A stretch of 64,000 nt of DNA from Shewanella marinintestina (GTDB lineage Bacteria; Pseudomonadota; Gammaproteobacteria; Enterobacterales; Shewanellaceae). The notes beneath the pieces are model-generated. The model did not search any database and was not told the origin of the DNA. It saw nothing but the letters and a program-made list of their open reading frames with translations. Made by a program: the position numbers and the translations under genes. The DNA lies in NCBI RefSeq assembly GCF_023283845.1, contig NZ_JAKILC010000005.1, positions 62,001 to 126,000 of the forward strand. Reading direction: 5' to 3'. Shown one piece after another: positions 1 through 9,529 of this stretch (the first letter of the stretch is position 1; every line of letters begins with the position of its first letter).

Positions 1-1
1 C

Positions 2-136
2 AATGAAGCTATCGCGCTAATCCTGCTCGGTAATAAAGGCTCTGAAGGTGTTGCACGCAAAGTCGGGATGGCCGAACGCAACAGAGCTAAATTTATGGGC
101 CATAAAGTGAACGTATTTCATAAGGTATTGGCGTAA
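2..136 (+). CDS. 3' end of an unidentified gene (partial)
   Basis: An open frame enters from the left edge and stops at a TAA, giving the last 44 residues of a protein. The tail is basic (ARKVGMAERNRAKFMGHKVN region) and I do not recognise the family. A strong hairpin with a T-run follows about 40 bp later, as expected for the end of a transcript. The frame has no internal stop and ends just before that terminator, which is the main support. The function is unknown. Confidence 0.55.
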   Translation, partial: NEAIALILLGNKGSEGVARKVGMAERNRAKFMGHKVNVFHKVLA

Positions 137-177
137 ATATATTGTAGCTAATACTATTTGCAATTATATTTAGAAAC

Positions 178-206
178 AAAAAAACCAGCTTAATGCTGGT
201 TTTTTG
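178..206. terminator. Bidirectional intrinsic terminator between convergent genes
   Basis: The inverted repeat AAAAACCAGC / GCTGGTTTTT with a 5-nt loop is flanked by A on the left and T on the right. It can stop transcription from the left-edge gene (+) and from fur (-), which converge on it. Confidence 0.85.
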
Positions 207-221
207 TCTAAGGACGCCAAT

Positions 222-653
222 TTATGCGTCGCCGTGATCACACTCATCGTTAGTGCATACACCATATAGATATAAACTGTGATTAGTCAGTTTAATGTTG
301 TGTTTCATTGCTATTTCATCTTGACGACGTTCAATCATTTCGTCTGAGAATTCGATAACTTTACCGCAAGATAAACACACTAAGTGGTCGTGATGATGCT
401 GAGACGAAAGTTCAAATACCGCTTTACCACTTTCAAAATGATGTCGGGTCACAATACCGGCATCGTCAAACTGGTTAAGTACGCGGTATACAGTAGCAAG
501 ACCAATCTCTTCACCCATGTCGAGTAACTTCTTATAGAGGTCCTCAGCACTAATATGTTGATTCTCTGGCGCTTGCATCAATTCTAGAATTTTGACTCGT
601 GGTAAGGTCACTTTCAAACCCGCTTTCTTTAGCGCTTGATTTCCATCTGTCAT
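222..653 (-). CDS. fur: Ferric uptake regulator Fur
   Basis: This is a cytoplasmic Fe(II)/Zn-binding repressor of iron-uptake genes. The protein begins MTDGNQALKKAGLKVTLPR, the classic Fur N-terminus, and has the winged helix, the metal site HHHDHLVCLSCGK with its CxxC pair, and a C-terminal CTNDEC pair. Length 143 aa is normal for the family. An in-frame ATG 33 bp upstream exists (end 686), but it has no Shine-Dalgarno. The chosen ATG has AAGAGA about 7 nt before it and matches family length. It stands alone, convergent with the left-edge gene and divergent from cobB. I saw no clear 19-bp Fur box in its upstream region. Confidence 0.95.
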   Translation of the reverse strand: MTDGNQALKKAGLKVTLPRVKILELMQAPENQHISAEDLYKKLLDMGEEIGLATVYRVLNQFDDAGIVTRHHFESGKAVFELSSQHHHDHLVCLSCGKVIEFSDEMIERRQDEIAMKHNIKLTNHSLYLYGVCTNDECDHGDA

Positions 654-921
654 TATTGATCTCTTGATTGCAGAACGATTAGCCATAAGTTAATCAGTTC
701 ATTTGTGGGTATTCAATCCATTATATGTGTACAAATTGAAAACTTAAACCTTTGATCTAGCAATAAAGCGTCATAAGCAAATAAAAGGCCTTAACTAGAT
801 ATAAAACAAGCAATTTAAGCATACTTTTTGTATTGTTATTGCCCATTTATACTAACGCCTAATGTCATATCTGCCTACAAACAGGCAAAATAATAACAAA
901 GACCAACAAAAAGGACTGTAG

Positions 922-1644
922 ATGTACCAACAGATTGTAATATTGACAGGAGCTGGGATCTCTGCCGAATCTGGGTTACGTACCTTTCGAGATCAAGATG
1001 GTTTGTGGGAAGAGCATAAAATTGAAGAGGTAGCGACTCCTGAAGGTTATGCAAATAACCCTGAGTTAGTGGAAGGTTTTTATAACGATAGATGGCAACA
1101 GTTTCATAATGGTGATATTGAACCTAATGCTGGCCATATAGCCTTAGCTAAATTAGAGAAGGAATTTACCGGTGAGCTGCTGGTTATCACCCAAAATATT
1201 GATGATTTGCACGAAAGAGCAGGATCAAGACGGTTATTGCATATGCACGGTGAATTGTCTAAAGGGCGCTGTCCTCGCTCGCAACAGACTTTTTTGCTAA
1301 GAGAGCCTTTTGGTCCCAAACATTGTTGTACTTGTTGCATCCCGGCTCAGCGTTTAAGGCCACATGTGGTTTGGTTTGGCGAAATGCCTTTTGGGTTAGA
1401 TAGAATTCAATATGCACTTGATACCTGTGACCTATTTATAGCTATTGGCACCTCTGGGACTGTATACCCCGCAGCGGGTTTTGTTGATACCGCAAATCAT
1501 CATGGTGCACAAACCGTAGAGGTTAACTTAGTTACTGCTGACCGCCATAGTCAGTTCCAATATCATTTGGAAGGTAAAGCGAGCGAGTTAGTGCCAAAAT
1601 TGGTTGATGATATTCTTAGCGGGAAAATAATCAGTAATGCCTAA
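922..1644 (+). CDS. cobB: NAD-dependent protein deacylase (sirtuin, CobB type)
   Basis: A class III sirtuin that removes acetyl and probably succinyl groups from lysines using NAD+, releasing nicotinamide and O-acyl-ADP-ribose. Visible motifs are GAGISAESGLRTFRD (NAD-binding), TQNIDDLHERAG, the catalytic histidine in HMHGE, VVWFGE, and GTSGTVYPA. A YxxR pair (Tyr54/Arg57 in FYNDR) corresponds to the residues that give E. coli CobB desuccinylase activity. The zinc region has the same reduced pattern as E. coli CobB. Length 240 aa; AAGGA lies 8 nt before the ATG. It is divergent from fur and followed closely by a kinase-like gene. Confidence 0.94.
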   Translation: MYQQIVILTGAGISAESGLRTFRDQDGLWEEHKIEEVATPEGYANNPELVEGFYNDRWQQFHNGDIEPNAGHIALAKLEKEFTGELLVITQNIDDLHERAGSRRLLHMHGELSKGRCPRSQQTFLLREPFGPKHCCTCCIPAQRLRPHVVWFGEMPFGLDRIQYALDTCDLFIAIGTSGTVYPAAGFVDTANHHGAQTVEVNLVTADRHSQFQYHLEGKASELVPKLVDDILSGKIISNA

Positions 1645-1694
1645 TTAAATTGACGTTTGCGGGCTTTAGCAAAATAAGCGTTGGAGTAAAAGAG

Positions 1695-2153
1695 ATGACA
1701 CAAACAACAAACTACAATGGCATTGCTATTATCATGCGTGGTCTACCGGGTAGCGGTAAAAGTTACTGGGCAGAAGAGTATGTTAAAGCGTTACCAAAGT
1801 TAGAACATGCCGAGCAATTCAAAATCTGTTCTACAGATGAGTTCTTTTATCATGAGGGGCAATACCGTTTTAATTCAAAAAACCTTTCTAAGTATCACAA
1901 ACTTAACTTAACTCGGTTTATTCATGCCATAGCGAATAGAGTGCCAGTGGTTATTTGTGATAACACTAATATGGCGCAGTGGGAGTTTGAAGGTTACTGT
2001 GAAGCGGCAAAAGCAGAAGGTTATCAAGTACAGATTCAGCAAGTCGGTGAGCCAAAAGATAAGCAGCATCAACTACTGTGTGCTGATAGAAATAAGCACA
2101 GGGTTCCTTTAAGTAGCATCAGCCGTATGGCGAAGGGTTTTGAGGCTATATAG
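1695..2153 (+). CDS. Small P-loop kinase-like protein (AAA_33 / PNK-like)
   Basis: A 152-aa P-loop NTPase with Walker A GLPGSGKS at residues 16-23, an STDEFF segment and VVICDNTNM, which resemble zeta-toxin / polynucleotide-kinase-like ATPases (AAA_33). That family phosphorylates small molecules or nucleic acid ends; the substrate here is unknown. I start at the ATG at 1695 because GGAG lies 8 nt before it. The frame is open to a TTG at 1650, but nothing supports that start. It sits 50 bp after cobB and may be co-transcribed. No antitoxin-like partner is adjacent, so a toxin role is not suggested. Confidence 0.8.
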   Translation: MTQTTNYNGIAIIMRGLPGSGKSYWAEEYVKALPKLEHAEQFKICSTDEFFYHEGQYRFNSKNLSKYHKLNLTRFIHAIANRVPVVICDNTNMAQWEFEGYCEAAKAEGYQVQIQQVGEPKDKQHQLLCADRNKHRVPLSSISRMAKGFEAI

Positions 2154-2303
2154 CCGAAAAGATATAAATCAAGTAAATGAGTTATGCCGCTGAAATGTCA
2201 ATTTTTAGCGGCTATGCTATGTCGCTCAGTATTTGTAGACTGAGCAACTCACTAAGTTGACTCTAATTGATACTTGGCTAATATTGAAACTAATTTTTTT
2301 ACG

Positions 2304-2729
2304 CTAACTGAGCTGCTTTCTTAGGCCTATTCGGCTGTAGCCTGAAGGGAAGTTGTCAAAGCGCGTAAATTCTTTAAATCCGAGGTTTTGGTAAAATAAT
2401 GGTGCTTGCCAGCTTTGAGTCCATAACCATAAACCTGCCAATTGCTGTTCTTTTGCGTAAGTTTCAGCCTGCATCATCAACTGTTTACCAATGCCTTTGC
2501 CTCGACAACTTTCATCGACCCAAAGTTCATCTACATACAACCATTGCCATAATAGGTCGGCAGTGAGTGCAGCTATAAGTCCACCTTGTTCATTGGTGAC
2601 TGTCCAGTTTAACCGCTCCGTTTGATAAGTTGGAGCGCACTGAATTTGGCCGTGTGATTTAAACCCAGCATTAAGCTCTTCTTGTTGGCGGACATTTAAT
2701 GCTCCATTACTAAAATCTATTTTCAGCAT
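2304..2729 (-). CDS. GNAT family N-acetyltransferase
   Basis: A GCN5-related acetyltransferase: the acetyl-CoA pyrophosphate-binding motif RGKGIGKQLM sits in the middle, preceded by the beta-strand LYVDELWVDES and followed by a typical GLWLWTQSWQAPLFYQNLGF C-terminal half. Substrate unknown. The ATG at 2729 has AAGAGA upstream; a TTG extending the frame to 2753 is less likely. Length 141 aa is normal for a single-domain GNAT. It is isolated, transcribed against cobB and the kinase-like gene. Confidence 0.85.
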   Translation of the reverse strand: MLKIDFSNGALNVRQQEELNAGFKSHGQIQCAPTYQTERLNWTVTNEQGGLIAALTADLLWQWLYVDELWVDESCRGKGIGKQLMMQAETYAKEQQLAGLWLWTQSWQAPLFYQNLGFKEFTRFDNFPSGYSRIGLRKQLS

Positions 2730-2929
2730 TGCTGATCTCTTATTTATGAGCAAAGCTTATTGGCTATGCTGGACTCTTAGATATTAATAATAAACAAATT
2801 ATGAATAAAATAAATCAAGAATAGCTCGGAAGAGTCTAAATAGTTATGGGGTTATTGAGAGGCAAGAATGGTGATGGTGTTTTGAGCTAAAGGTTTGGTA
2901 ATAAAAAATTTTAACTGTAGAAAGGGTAA

Positions 2930-2964
2930 TAAAAAAGCCTATAGATTTGCACCTATAGGCTTTT
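2930..2964 (-). terminator. Intrinsic terminator of fusA2
   Basis: The inverted repeat AAAAGCCTATAG / CTATAGGCTTTT with an 8-nt loop lies 44 bp past the EF-G2 stop. It is followed on the minus strand by a run of T. Confidence 0.8.
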
Positions 2965-3007
2965 CGTTAAAGTTTGAAACTCTAAAGAGTCATAACTAAA
3001 TTAATAG

Positions 3008-5092
3008 TTACTTCTTAGCAGCTCTTTCTTTAACTTCAGCGATAACTTTCTCAGAAACACTGTTTGGACACTGGCTGTAGTGAGCAAATTCCATAGAGAA
3101 TTGGCCACGACCAGAAGTCATAGTACGTAGTGAACCGATGTAACCGAACATTTCTGAAAGCGGTACGTCAGCCTTAATACGAACACCAGTAACACCAGCG
3201 TTTTGGTCTTTGATCATACCACGACGACGGTTAAGGTCACCAATTACGTCACCAACGTTGTCATCTGGGCTGAATACGTCAACGTTCATGATAGGCTCAA
3301 GAAGTTGCGCGCCAGCTTTTGGCATAGATTGACGGAATGCGCCTTTAGCAGCGATTTCGAACGCGATAGCTGACGAGTCAACTGCGTGGAAAGCACCATC
3401 TTTAAGTTCGAATTCAACGTCTAACACAGGGAAACCAGCAACAGTACCGGTGTTCATCATGCTAGCGAAACCTTTCTCAACTGCTGGCCAGAATTCCTTA
3501 GGAACGTTACCACCAACAACTGAAGATTTGAACGTTAGGCCAGTGTTAGCTTCGCCTGGACGGATAACGTAGTCGATCTTACCGAACTGACCAGAACCAC
3601 CAGATTGCTTCTTGTGCGTGTAGCTATCTTCGATTTCACGAGTAATAGTTTCACGGTATGCAACTTGAGGCTCACCTACAATTAGCTCAACGCCGTATGT
3701 ACGCTTAAGGATATCTACCTTAATGTCTAGGTGAAGCTCACCCATACCTTTAAGGATAGTTTCACCTGAGTCTTCGTCAGTTTCTACGCGGAAAGATGGA
3801 TCTTCTGCGATCATTTTACCGATAGCGATACCCATTTTCTCAGAACCGCCTTTATCTTTTGGCGCTACAGCGATAGAGATAACTGGCTCTGGGAATACCA
3901 TTGCTTCAAGAGTACAAGGGTGCTTAACATCACATAAAGTGTGACCAGTTTGTACGTTCTTCATACCAACGATCGCGATGATGTCACCAGCTTGTGCGTA
4001 ATCAAGTTCGTTACGCTCATCAGCTTGCATTTCACACATACGGCCGATACGTTCAGTCTTACCAGTTGCACTGTTAAGAATCGTGTCGCCTTTACGTAGC
4101 TGACCTGAGTAGATACGTACGAATGTTAGTGCACCAAAACGGTCATCCATGATTTTGAATGCTAGTGCTTTTAGTGGCTCGTCGATAGAAACTAAAGCAA
4201 CTTCACCAGTCTCGTTACCTTCTTCGTCAGTTAGAGGCTGTGGATCAACTTCAACTGGGTTTGGTAGGTAATCAACAACAGCATCAAGAAGAAGCTGCAT
4301 ACCTTTGTTCTTGAAAGCAGAACCACAGTATGTTGGGAAGAAAGTCATGTCACGAGTACCGGCACGGATACAACGCTTAATGTCTTCCATAGATGGCTCT
4401 TCGCCTTCCATGTAAGATTCCATTAGGTCATCGTCCATCTCAACCGCAGTCTCGATTAGCATTTCACGGTATTCTTCAACAAGATCTACCATGTCAGCTG
4501 GAACGTCGTTTACTGTGTAGTTTTCAGCTTCGCCAGTATCATCCCATACGTATGCTTTACGAGTCAGTAGGTCAACAACACCACTGAACTCATCTTCGAT
4601 ACCGATTGGAAGAACCATAACTAGTGGGTTAGCAGCTAGTACGTCTTTAGTTTGCTTAACAACGCGTAGGAAGTCAGCACCCATACGGTCTAACTTGTTT
4701 ACGAAAATGATACGTGCAACTTCAGATTCGTTAGCATAACGCCAGTTAGTTTCTGATTGTGGCTCAACACCACCAGAACCACAGAATACACCGATACCGC
4801 CATCAAGAACTTTAAGAGAACGGTAAACTTCTACTGTAAAGTCAACGTGACCAGGGGTGTCGATAACGTTGAAACGGTGATCTTTCCAGAAACAACTAAC
4901 AGCAGCAGACTGAATGGTAATACCACGCTCAGCTTCCTGTTCCATGAAGTCAGTTGTTGATTCGCCGTCATGCACTTCACCTAACTTATGGATTTTACCA
5001 GTAAGCTTTAGGATACGCTCAGTTGTAGTAGTTTTACCCGCGTCAACGTGAGCAAAGATACCAATGTTTCTGTACTTTGATAAATCAGTCAT
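3008..5092 (-). CDS. fusA2: Elongation factor G 2 (free-standing EF-G paralogue)
   Basis: A translational GTPase of 694 aa. GTP-binding motifs are visible in order: [13 protein letters not shown] (G1), RGITIQSA (G2), DTPGHVDF (G3), NKLDRMG (G4), GSAFKNKG (G5), then domains II-V ending in the RRRGMI and GRGQFSMEF segments. Sequence such as [20 protein letters not shown] differs from the usual str-operon EF-G, and no rps or tuf gene is near. This matches the second EF-G copy found in Shewanella, Vibrio and Pseudomonas, which is thought to act in translocation or ribosome recycling. It is monocistronic with its own promoter-like element and terminator. Confidence 0.95.
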   Translation of the reverse strand: MTDLSKYRNIGIFAHVDAGKTTTTERILKLTGKIHKLGEVHDGESTTDFMEQEAERGITIQSAAVSCFWKDHRFNVIDTPGHVDFTVEVYRSLKVLDGGIGVFCGSGGVEPQSETNWRYANESEVARIIFVNKLDRMGADFLRVVKQTKDVLAANPLVMVLPIGIEDEFSGVVDLLTRKAYVWDDTGEAENYTVNDVPADMVDLVEEYREMLIETAVEMDDDLMESYMEGEEPSMEDIKRCIRAGTRDMTFFPTYCGSAFKNKGMQLLLDAVVDYLPNPVEVDPQPLTDEEGNETGEVALVSIDEPLKALAFKIMDDRFGALTFVRIYSGQLRKGDTILNSATGKTERIGRMCEMQADERNELDYAQAGDIIAIVGMKNVQTGHTLCDVKHPCTLEAMVFPEPVISIAVAPKDKGGSEKMGIAIGKMIAEDPSFRVETDEDSGETILKGMGELHLDIKVDILKRTYGVELIVGEPQVAYRETITREIEDSYTHKKQSGGSGQFGKIDYVIRPGEANTGLTFKSSVVGGNVPKEFWPAVEKGFASMMNTGTVAGFPVLDVEFELKDGAFHAVDSSAIAFEIAAKGAFRQSMPKAGAQLLEPIMNVDVFSPDDNVGDVIGDLNRRRGMIKDQNAGVTGVRIKADVPLSEMFGYIGSLRTMTSGRGQFSMEFAHYSQCPNSVSEKVIAEVKERAAKK

Positions 5093-5125
5093 TTTTCTAC
5101 TCTATTGGAGTTACGTTCTAAAATT

Positions 5126-5141
5126 CCGCGCAAGTATAGCA
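5126..5141 (-). promoter_or_regulatory. Extended -10 promoter candidate for fusA2
   Basis: On the minus strand the sequence TTGCTATACT gives TGn followed by TATACT, an extended -10 element, about 40 bp upstream of the EF-G2 ATG. There is no good -35 at 17 bp, consistent with the extended -10 class. Inference from motif only. Confidence 0.45.
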
Positions 5142-5739
5142 ATACTTTTCAATTTATTTTATCGATTTTTATCATTCAGGGCTAAATTAAACGAAATATC
5201 ATAAAAAAATCACATTTTATAGCCAAAATTAAGGTCGAAAATCTGATAGCCAAGTTAGGAAAATAGCTATCTCTGGCTTTTCTGATAGTTTTTTATCTTA
5301 GCTACAGAATAATTGGGTATGCGATTGCGCGAAGCTTGACCCAGTTTAGTCAAATTTGGGCTAAATGGATACCTGTAAACAATGCTTACATCCACTTAAG
5401 TTTTGCTGACTAGATAATGATATCGGTTGAAGGTAAAAGGGTAGGGGTTTTAGTTTGGGACGACTGTTTAAGGTGGTGTTTTATTTGCTTTGAAGTAAAC
5501 GTTTTATGGGGTTTGTACGTATAGATGGTTGATCGTTGATAATAATCGCTGGCTAATCGAGCTTTGCTTTTAAAGCATAAAGAATTTGATTATGTGTCAA
5601 ATGATTAACTCTACACATTAACGTCACATCGACGAGGTTATAGTTAAAGACTCAGCAGTTCAGACTAAATATAGTGAGTTTTGAGTTTCATGAAGTGATT
5701 GATAGAGCCATGTAGTGGACGATAAGCGTTATTGAAATA
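5142..5739. other. Intergenic region without a recognisable gene
   Basis: About 600 bp of AT-rich sequence separate the divergent fusA2 and protease genes. No credible open frame, terminator or repeat was seen. A short frame antisense to the protease start (5688-5882, minus) has no coding features. Confidence 0.6.
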
Positions 5740-5751
5740 GAGGCTAAGAAT

Positions 5752-6690
5752 ATGGCGAACGTTAAGAGTATCACTAAAGGACCTGCTTGCAGAAGGTTTA
5801 ATTCGTTACCTCTTGGAATTCGTTTTACGTTCAAAGTAAGCCAAAAGATATTTTGTAGAGCGTTTTTTCTCATCACATTCACTATGTCATTTGCTTTTTT
5901 TATACCGGATAAAGTCTTTGCTACAGAAATAGATATTTTAGAGCAAAATATTTCGGATTCAGAAAAAGTAAAATTAAATAAATGGCTTTCTTATGGTGTC
6001 GAGGCCGTTACCGAAACATTAGGTGAACTTCCACAAGATAAAATTGAAATTGAGCTTGTGCATAAACGCAGTACTGGCGAACCCGTGCCGTTTGGACAAG
6101 TAATAAGAGGTAGCCCTGTGAAAGTTAGACTACAAATTAATGCTTATGCCACTTTCCCCGAGTTTGTTGATGATTGGACGCTATATCATGAGTTATCGCA
6201 TCTCTACATACCCTACCTTGACTATCCGTCGTTTTGGCTAAATGAGGGGTTTGCTACTTATATGCAATATGTTGCGATGCTCAATAGCGACACTATTAAT
6301 GCTCATCAGTTTGTTAACCGAGTCAGTAATGGGCTAATAAGAGGAGAGCAAAGAACAAAGCAGTCTCCAGGGCAACTTGCAGAAGTGTCTGATGATATGT
6401 GGCGTAAACGAGCATTTAAGCGAGTCTATTGGACTGGCGCTGCATTTTTTATCGAAGTGGATAACTTACTTATCACTCAAGGTCAAAGTATGGTTAAAGT
6501 GATAGCAGCTTATACTGAATGTTGTCTTACTGCAGAGAGTACGGGTATCAAGCTGATGCAGGACTTTGATCAAATCGCCAAAACAAGAGTGTTTACTGAT
6601 ACTTATAAACAGTATTATATGAGAACAGATTTTCCGGTTATCACTCAAGCGCAAATAAAGCTCGTTAGCCGTTATTACGCTAATAACTGA
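5752..6690 (+). CDS. Secreted gluzincin-like metalloprotease (M1-like active site)
   Basis: 312 aa with a long basic N-terminus, a hydrophobic signal segment (around residues 35-60, predicted cleavage after KVFA) and a zinc-protease core. The HELSH motif at residues 146-150 supplies two zinc histidines and the base. WLNEGFATY supplies the third ligand, Glu165. That glutamate lies 14 residues after the second histidine, while M1 aminopeptidases have 18, so the helix-turn between them is shorter. No other M1 domain (GAMEN) is present, so the enzyme is minimal. GAGG lies 8 nt before the ATG. Monocistronic; substrate unknown. Could be a peptidase-MA-like protein. Confidence 0.75.
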   Translation: MANVKSITKGPACRRFNSLPLGIRFTFKVSQKIFCRAFFLITFTMSFAFFIPDKVFATEIDILEQNISDSEKVKLNKWLSYGVEAVTETLGELPQDKIEIELVHKRSTGEPVPFGQVIRGSPVKVRLQINAYATFPEFVDDWTLYHELSHLYIPYLDYPSFWLNEGFATYMQYVAMLNSDTINAHQFVNRVSNGLIRGEQRTKQSPGQLAEVSDDMWRKRAFKRVYWTGAAFFIEVDNLLITQGQSMVKVIAAYTECCLTAESTGIKLMQDFDQIAKTRVFTDTYKQYYMRTDFPVITQAQIKLVSRYYANN

Positions 6691-6736
6691 GTAGCCTGTT
6701 TATAAAGAGCCAATCATTGTTGGCTCCTTATTGATA

Positions 6737-8083
6737 CTAACCGTGACTGATAAAAGCGCTAGCACTCGCACTCGCTTTCGGACTAATTCCCTTTGCAACC
6801 GTTTTCATCGCATGAGTCAATTTGCTTAGCTGCTCATTAGTAACGCAGTAAGGCGGCATAATATAAATAAGATTAGAAAAAGGTCTGATCCATACGCCTA
6901 GATTAACAAATTCTTGCTGCAGCTCTGCGGTATTTAATGTTGAACTCATTTCAAGCACACCTACAGCACCAAGTACTCGCACATCGTGTACATGTTCATA
7001 GTCGATAGCGTCGGCTAACTCTGTTTTTAGTTGCGCTTCAATTGCACTGACTTGAGCTTGCCATTGGTTTTCTTTAATCAGTTCAATACTGGCAATGGCT
7101 GCAGCGCAAGCTAACGGGTTACCCATAAATGTTGGGCCGTGCATAAAGACACCTGCTGGCGAGTCACTTACACCTTGTGCGACTTCATCACTACACATAG
7201 TCGCAGCTAAGGAAATATAACCGCCAGTAAGGGCTTTACCAAGGCACAAAATATCTGCTTCGATATGGCTATGCTCATAGGCAAACAGCTTACCTGTTCG
7301 GCCAAACCCTGTGGCGATTTCATCTAAAATAAGTAACACATTATATTTGTCGCATAATTTGCGCAGCGCAGCTAGATAATCTGAGTGGTAAAAACGCATA
7401 CCGCCAGCGCCTTGCATTATAGGCTCAACCAGTAACGCCGCTATTTGCTGATGATTGTCTTCAAAAATACTGGCAATTTCATTGAGCTCTTCGGGATCAA
7501 ACTCACCATCAAATCGAGACTGCGGTGCAGGGGCAAATAGCTGCTTGGTGACTAACTCGCCAAACATGGTGTGCATCCCCCCCTCTGGATCACATACGCT
7601 CATCGCGGCAAAGGTATCGCCATGGTAACCATTTTTAATCGTAAGAATTTTCTGCTTGTCGGTATTGGCTTTACCTTGCCAATATTGCAACGCCATTTTC
7701 ATTGCCACTTCAACGGCAATAGAACCTGAATCGGCTAAGAATACTTTGGTTAATTTAGGACTGGTGAGCTCGACGAGTAGTCGCGCCAGTTCAACGGCGG
7801 GTCGATGAGTGATCCCGCCAAACATGACATGACTGAGCTGGGCTGTTTGTTGCTGCATAGCTGCAACGATTTTTGGGTGACTATACCCATGTACACATGC
7901 CCACCAAGAACTCGTACCATCGACTAATTTGCTACCGTCTTGTAATTGCAGTTCAACACCTTCAGCAGCAACTACACCATAAGCCGGCAGTGAATTGGCC
8001 ATTGAGGTGTAAGGATGCCAAAGGTGTTTTCTATCAAATTGAAGGTCGATGCTGTTTATCGTAGACTGGTCTTGTGTGTTCAT
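6737..8083 (-). CDS. bioA: Adenosylmethionine-8-amino-7-oxononanoate aminotransferase BioA
   Basis: A PLP-dependent class III aminotransferase that converts KAPA to DAPA with SAM as amino donor, the penultimate-but-one step of biotin synthesis. It starts with LWHPYTSM, typical for BioA, contains SSWWACVHGY, ILDEIATGFGRTG and the PLP-binding lysine in LGKALTGGY, and near the end RPFSNLIYIMPPY. Length 448 aa is slightly longer than the usual 425-430, because of a short Ala/Ser-rich C-terminal tail. It is divergent from bioBFCD, the common gammaproteobacterial arrangement. Confidence 0.96.
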   Translation of the reverse strand: MNTQDQSTINSIDLQFDRKHLWHPYTSMANSLPAYGVVAAEGVELQLQDGSKLVDGTSSWWACVHGYSHPKIVAAMQQQTAQLSHVMFGGITHRPAVELARLLVELTSPKLTKVFLADSGSIAVEVAMKMALQYWQGKANTDKQKILTIKNGYHGDTFAAMSVCDPEGGMHTMFGELVTKQLFAPAPQSRFDGEFDPEELNEIASIFEDNHQQIAALLVEPIMQGAGGMRFYHSDYLAALRKLCDKYNVLLILDEIATGFGRTGKLFAYEHSHIEADILCLGKALTGGYISLAATMCSDEVAQGVSDSPAGVFMHGPTFMGNPLACAAAIASIELIKENQWQAQVSAIEAQLKTELADAIDYEHVHDVRVLGAVGVLEMSSTLNTAELQQEFVNLGVWIRPFSNLIYIMPPYCVTNEQLSKLTHAMKTVAKGISPKASASASAFISHG

Positions 8084-8120
8084 AAATTAACCGTTAGTAA
8101 ACCTTTTAATTCCGATGGCG

Positions 8121-8148
8121 TTGACAGGTTACGGCTTGCAGGTATCCT
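8121..8148 (+). promoter_or_regulatory. Sigma-70 promoter candidate for bioBFCD
   Basis: TTGACA followed after 16 bp by TATCCT lies in the bioA-bioB divergent region, about 180 bp before bioB. No clean BirA operator (inverted GTAAACC halves about 15 bp apart) could be found. AAACC at 8100 and GGTTAC at 8127 are too far apart. Confidence 0.4.
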
Positions 8149-8331
8149 AAGCAAGCAAAATATTTACTTTTAAAGCTAACTAATTATTTGTAGTTACTTG
8201 TTTTTTATATAAAATAGTTTGCACTCTCAAACTCTTGTCAATGCGGTTGTTGGTATAAGAGCTGAGTTTAAATGACTGGTGTACCAATAAAATAAACAAT
8301 AAATTGAACGAGTGAGCGAAAAGGGAACAAG

Positions 8332-9384
8332 ATGTCTGAAGTACAGCTAAGAAATAACTGGAAGCGCGAAGAGATTGAAGCCTTATTTGCACTTCCTATG
8401 AACGATCTTCTATTTCAGGCGCAGAGTATCCATCGCCAAGAGTTCGATCCTAATGAAGTGCAAATTAGTCGTTTACTGTCGATAAAAACGGGTGCTTGCC
8501 CAGAAGACTGTAAATATTGTCCACAGAGCGCTCGTTACGATACAGGCCTTGAGAAAGAGCGCCTTATGGCAATGGAAACCGTATTAACAGAAGCACGCAG
8601 CGCAAAAGCGGCAGGTGCTTCACGTTTTTGCATGGGGGCTGCATGGCGTAACCCTAAAGAGCGTGATATGCCATACCTAAAGACCATGGTTGAAGAGGTC
8701 AAGGCATTAGGCATGGAAACCTGCATGACGTTAGGTATGCTTTCTGCTGATCAAGCAAATACGCTAGCAGATGCGGGCTTAGATTATTACAACCACAATT
8801 TAGATACATCACCAGAGTATTATGGCGATGTGATCACCACTCGTACCTACCAAAGCCGTTTAGATACATTAACTAATGTGCGCGCATCAGGTATGAAAGT
8901 CTGCTCAGGCGGTATTGTCGGTATGGGCGAGAAGGCAACTGACAGAGCTGGCCTTATTCAACAGTTAGCTAACCTGGAACAGCATCCTGATTCTGTACCC
9001 ATTAATATGTTAGTAAAGGTTGAAGGCACACCGTTTGAAAAGCTTGACGATCTCGACCCACTAGAGTTCGTGCGCACTATCGCAGTAGCACGTATTACTA
9101 TGCCTAAGTCTCGGGTGCGCTTATCGGCGGGCCGTGAGAATATGACTGAAGAGTTGCAAGCAATGTGCTTTTTTGCTGGCGCAAACTCAATTTTCTACGG
9201 TTGTAAGTTGTTAACAACGCCGAACCCTGAAGAAAATGATGATATGGCATTATTTAAAAAGTTAGGTTTACATCCAGAGCAAGGCATAGCAGCAACGAAA
9301 GAGCAAGATGAAGCAATGCTTGCCAAAGCGGCTGCACAGCAAAATAAAAAGCAATCAGCATTTTATGATGCTGGTGCACTCTAG
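8332..9384 (+). CDS. bioB: Biotin synthase BioB
   Basis: A radical-SAM enzyme that inserts sulfur into dethiobiotin. The SAM [4Fe-4S] motif CPEDCKYC lies at residues about 53-60. Further conserved segments are [23 protein letters not shown] (auxiliary 2Fe-2S region), [11 protein letters not shown] and [15 protein letters not shown]. Length 350 aa is normal. Purine-rich AGGGAAC precedes the ATG. First gene of bioBFCD; 145 bp separate it from bioF, the widest spacing in the operon. Confidence 0.97.
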   Translation: MSEVQLRNNWKREEIEALFALPMNDLLFQAQSIHRQEFDPNEVQISRLLSIKTGACPEDCKYCPQSARYDTGLEKERLMAMETVLTEARSAKAAGASRFCMGAAWRNPKERDMPYLKTMVEEVKALGMETCMTLGMLSADQANTLADAGLDYYNHNLDTSPEYYGDVITTRTYQSRLDTLTNVRASGMKVCSGGIVGMGEKATDRAGLIQQLANLEQHPDSVPINMLVKVEGTPFEKLDDLDPLEFVRTIAVARITMPKSRVRLSAGRENMTEELQAMCFFAGANSIFYGCKLLTTPNPEENDDMALFKKLGLHPEQGIAATKEQDEAMLAKAAAQQNKKQSAFYDAGAL

Positions 9385-9529
9385 GTATTCTATAAAACGT
9401 GAATAAGCCAATAAAGTTCAACTTGTTAAATAGATAGAATCTGAAGCAATCTAACCATAATAGTCATTTATGCCTTACTTACACATTGTGGGGCATAAGG
9501 ACTAAACGCTTTTAAATTGAGCAAAATCA

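Noticed and set aside
8084..8331. BirA operator between bioA and bioB
   Set aside because: AAACC (8100) and GGTTAC (8127) look like half-sites but are about 22 bp apart instead of about 15, and no other pair fits.
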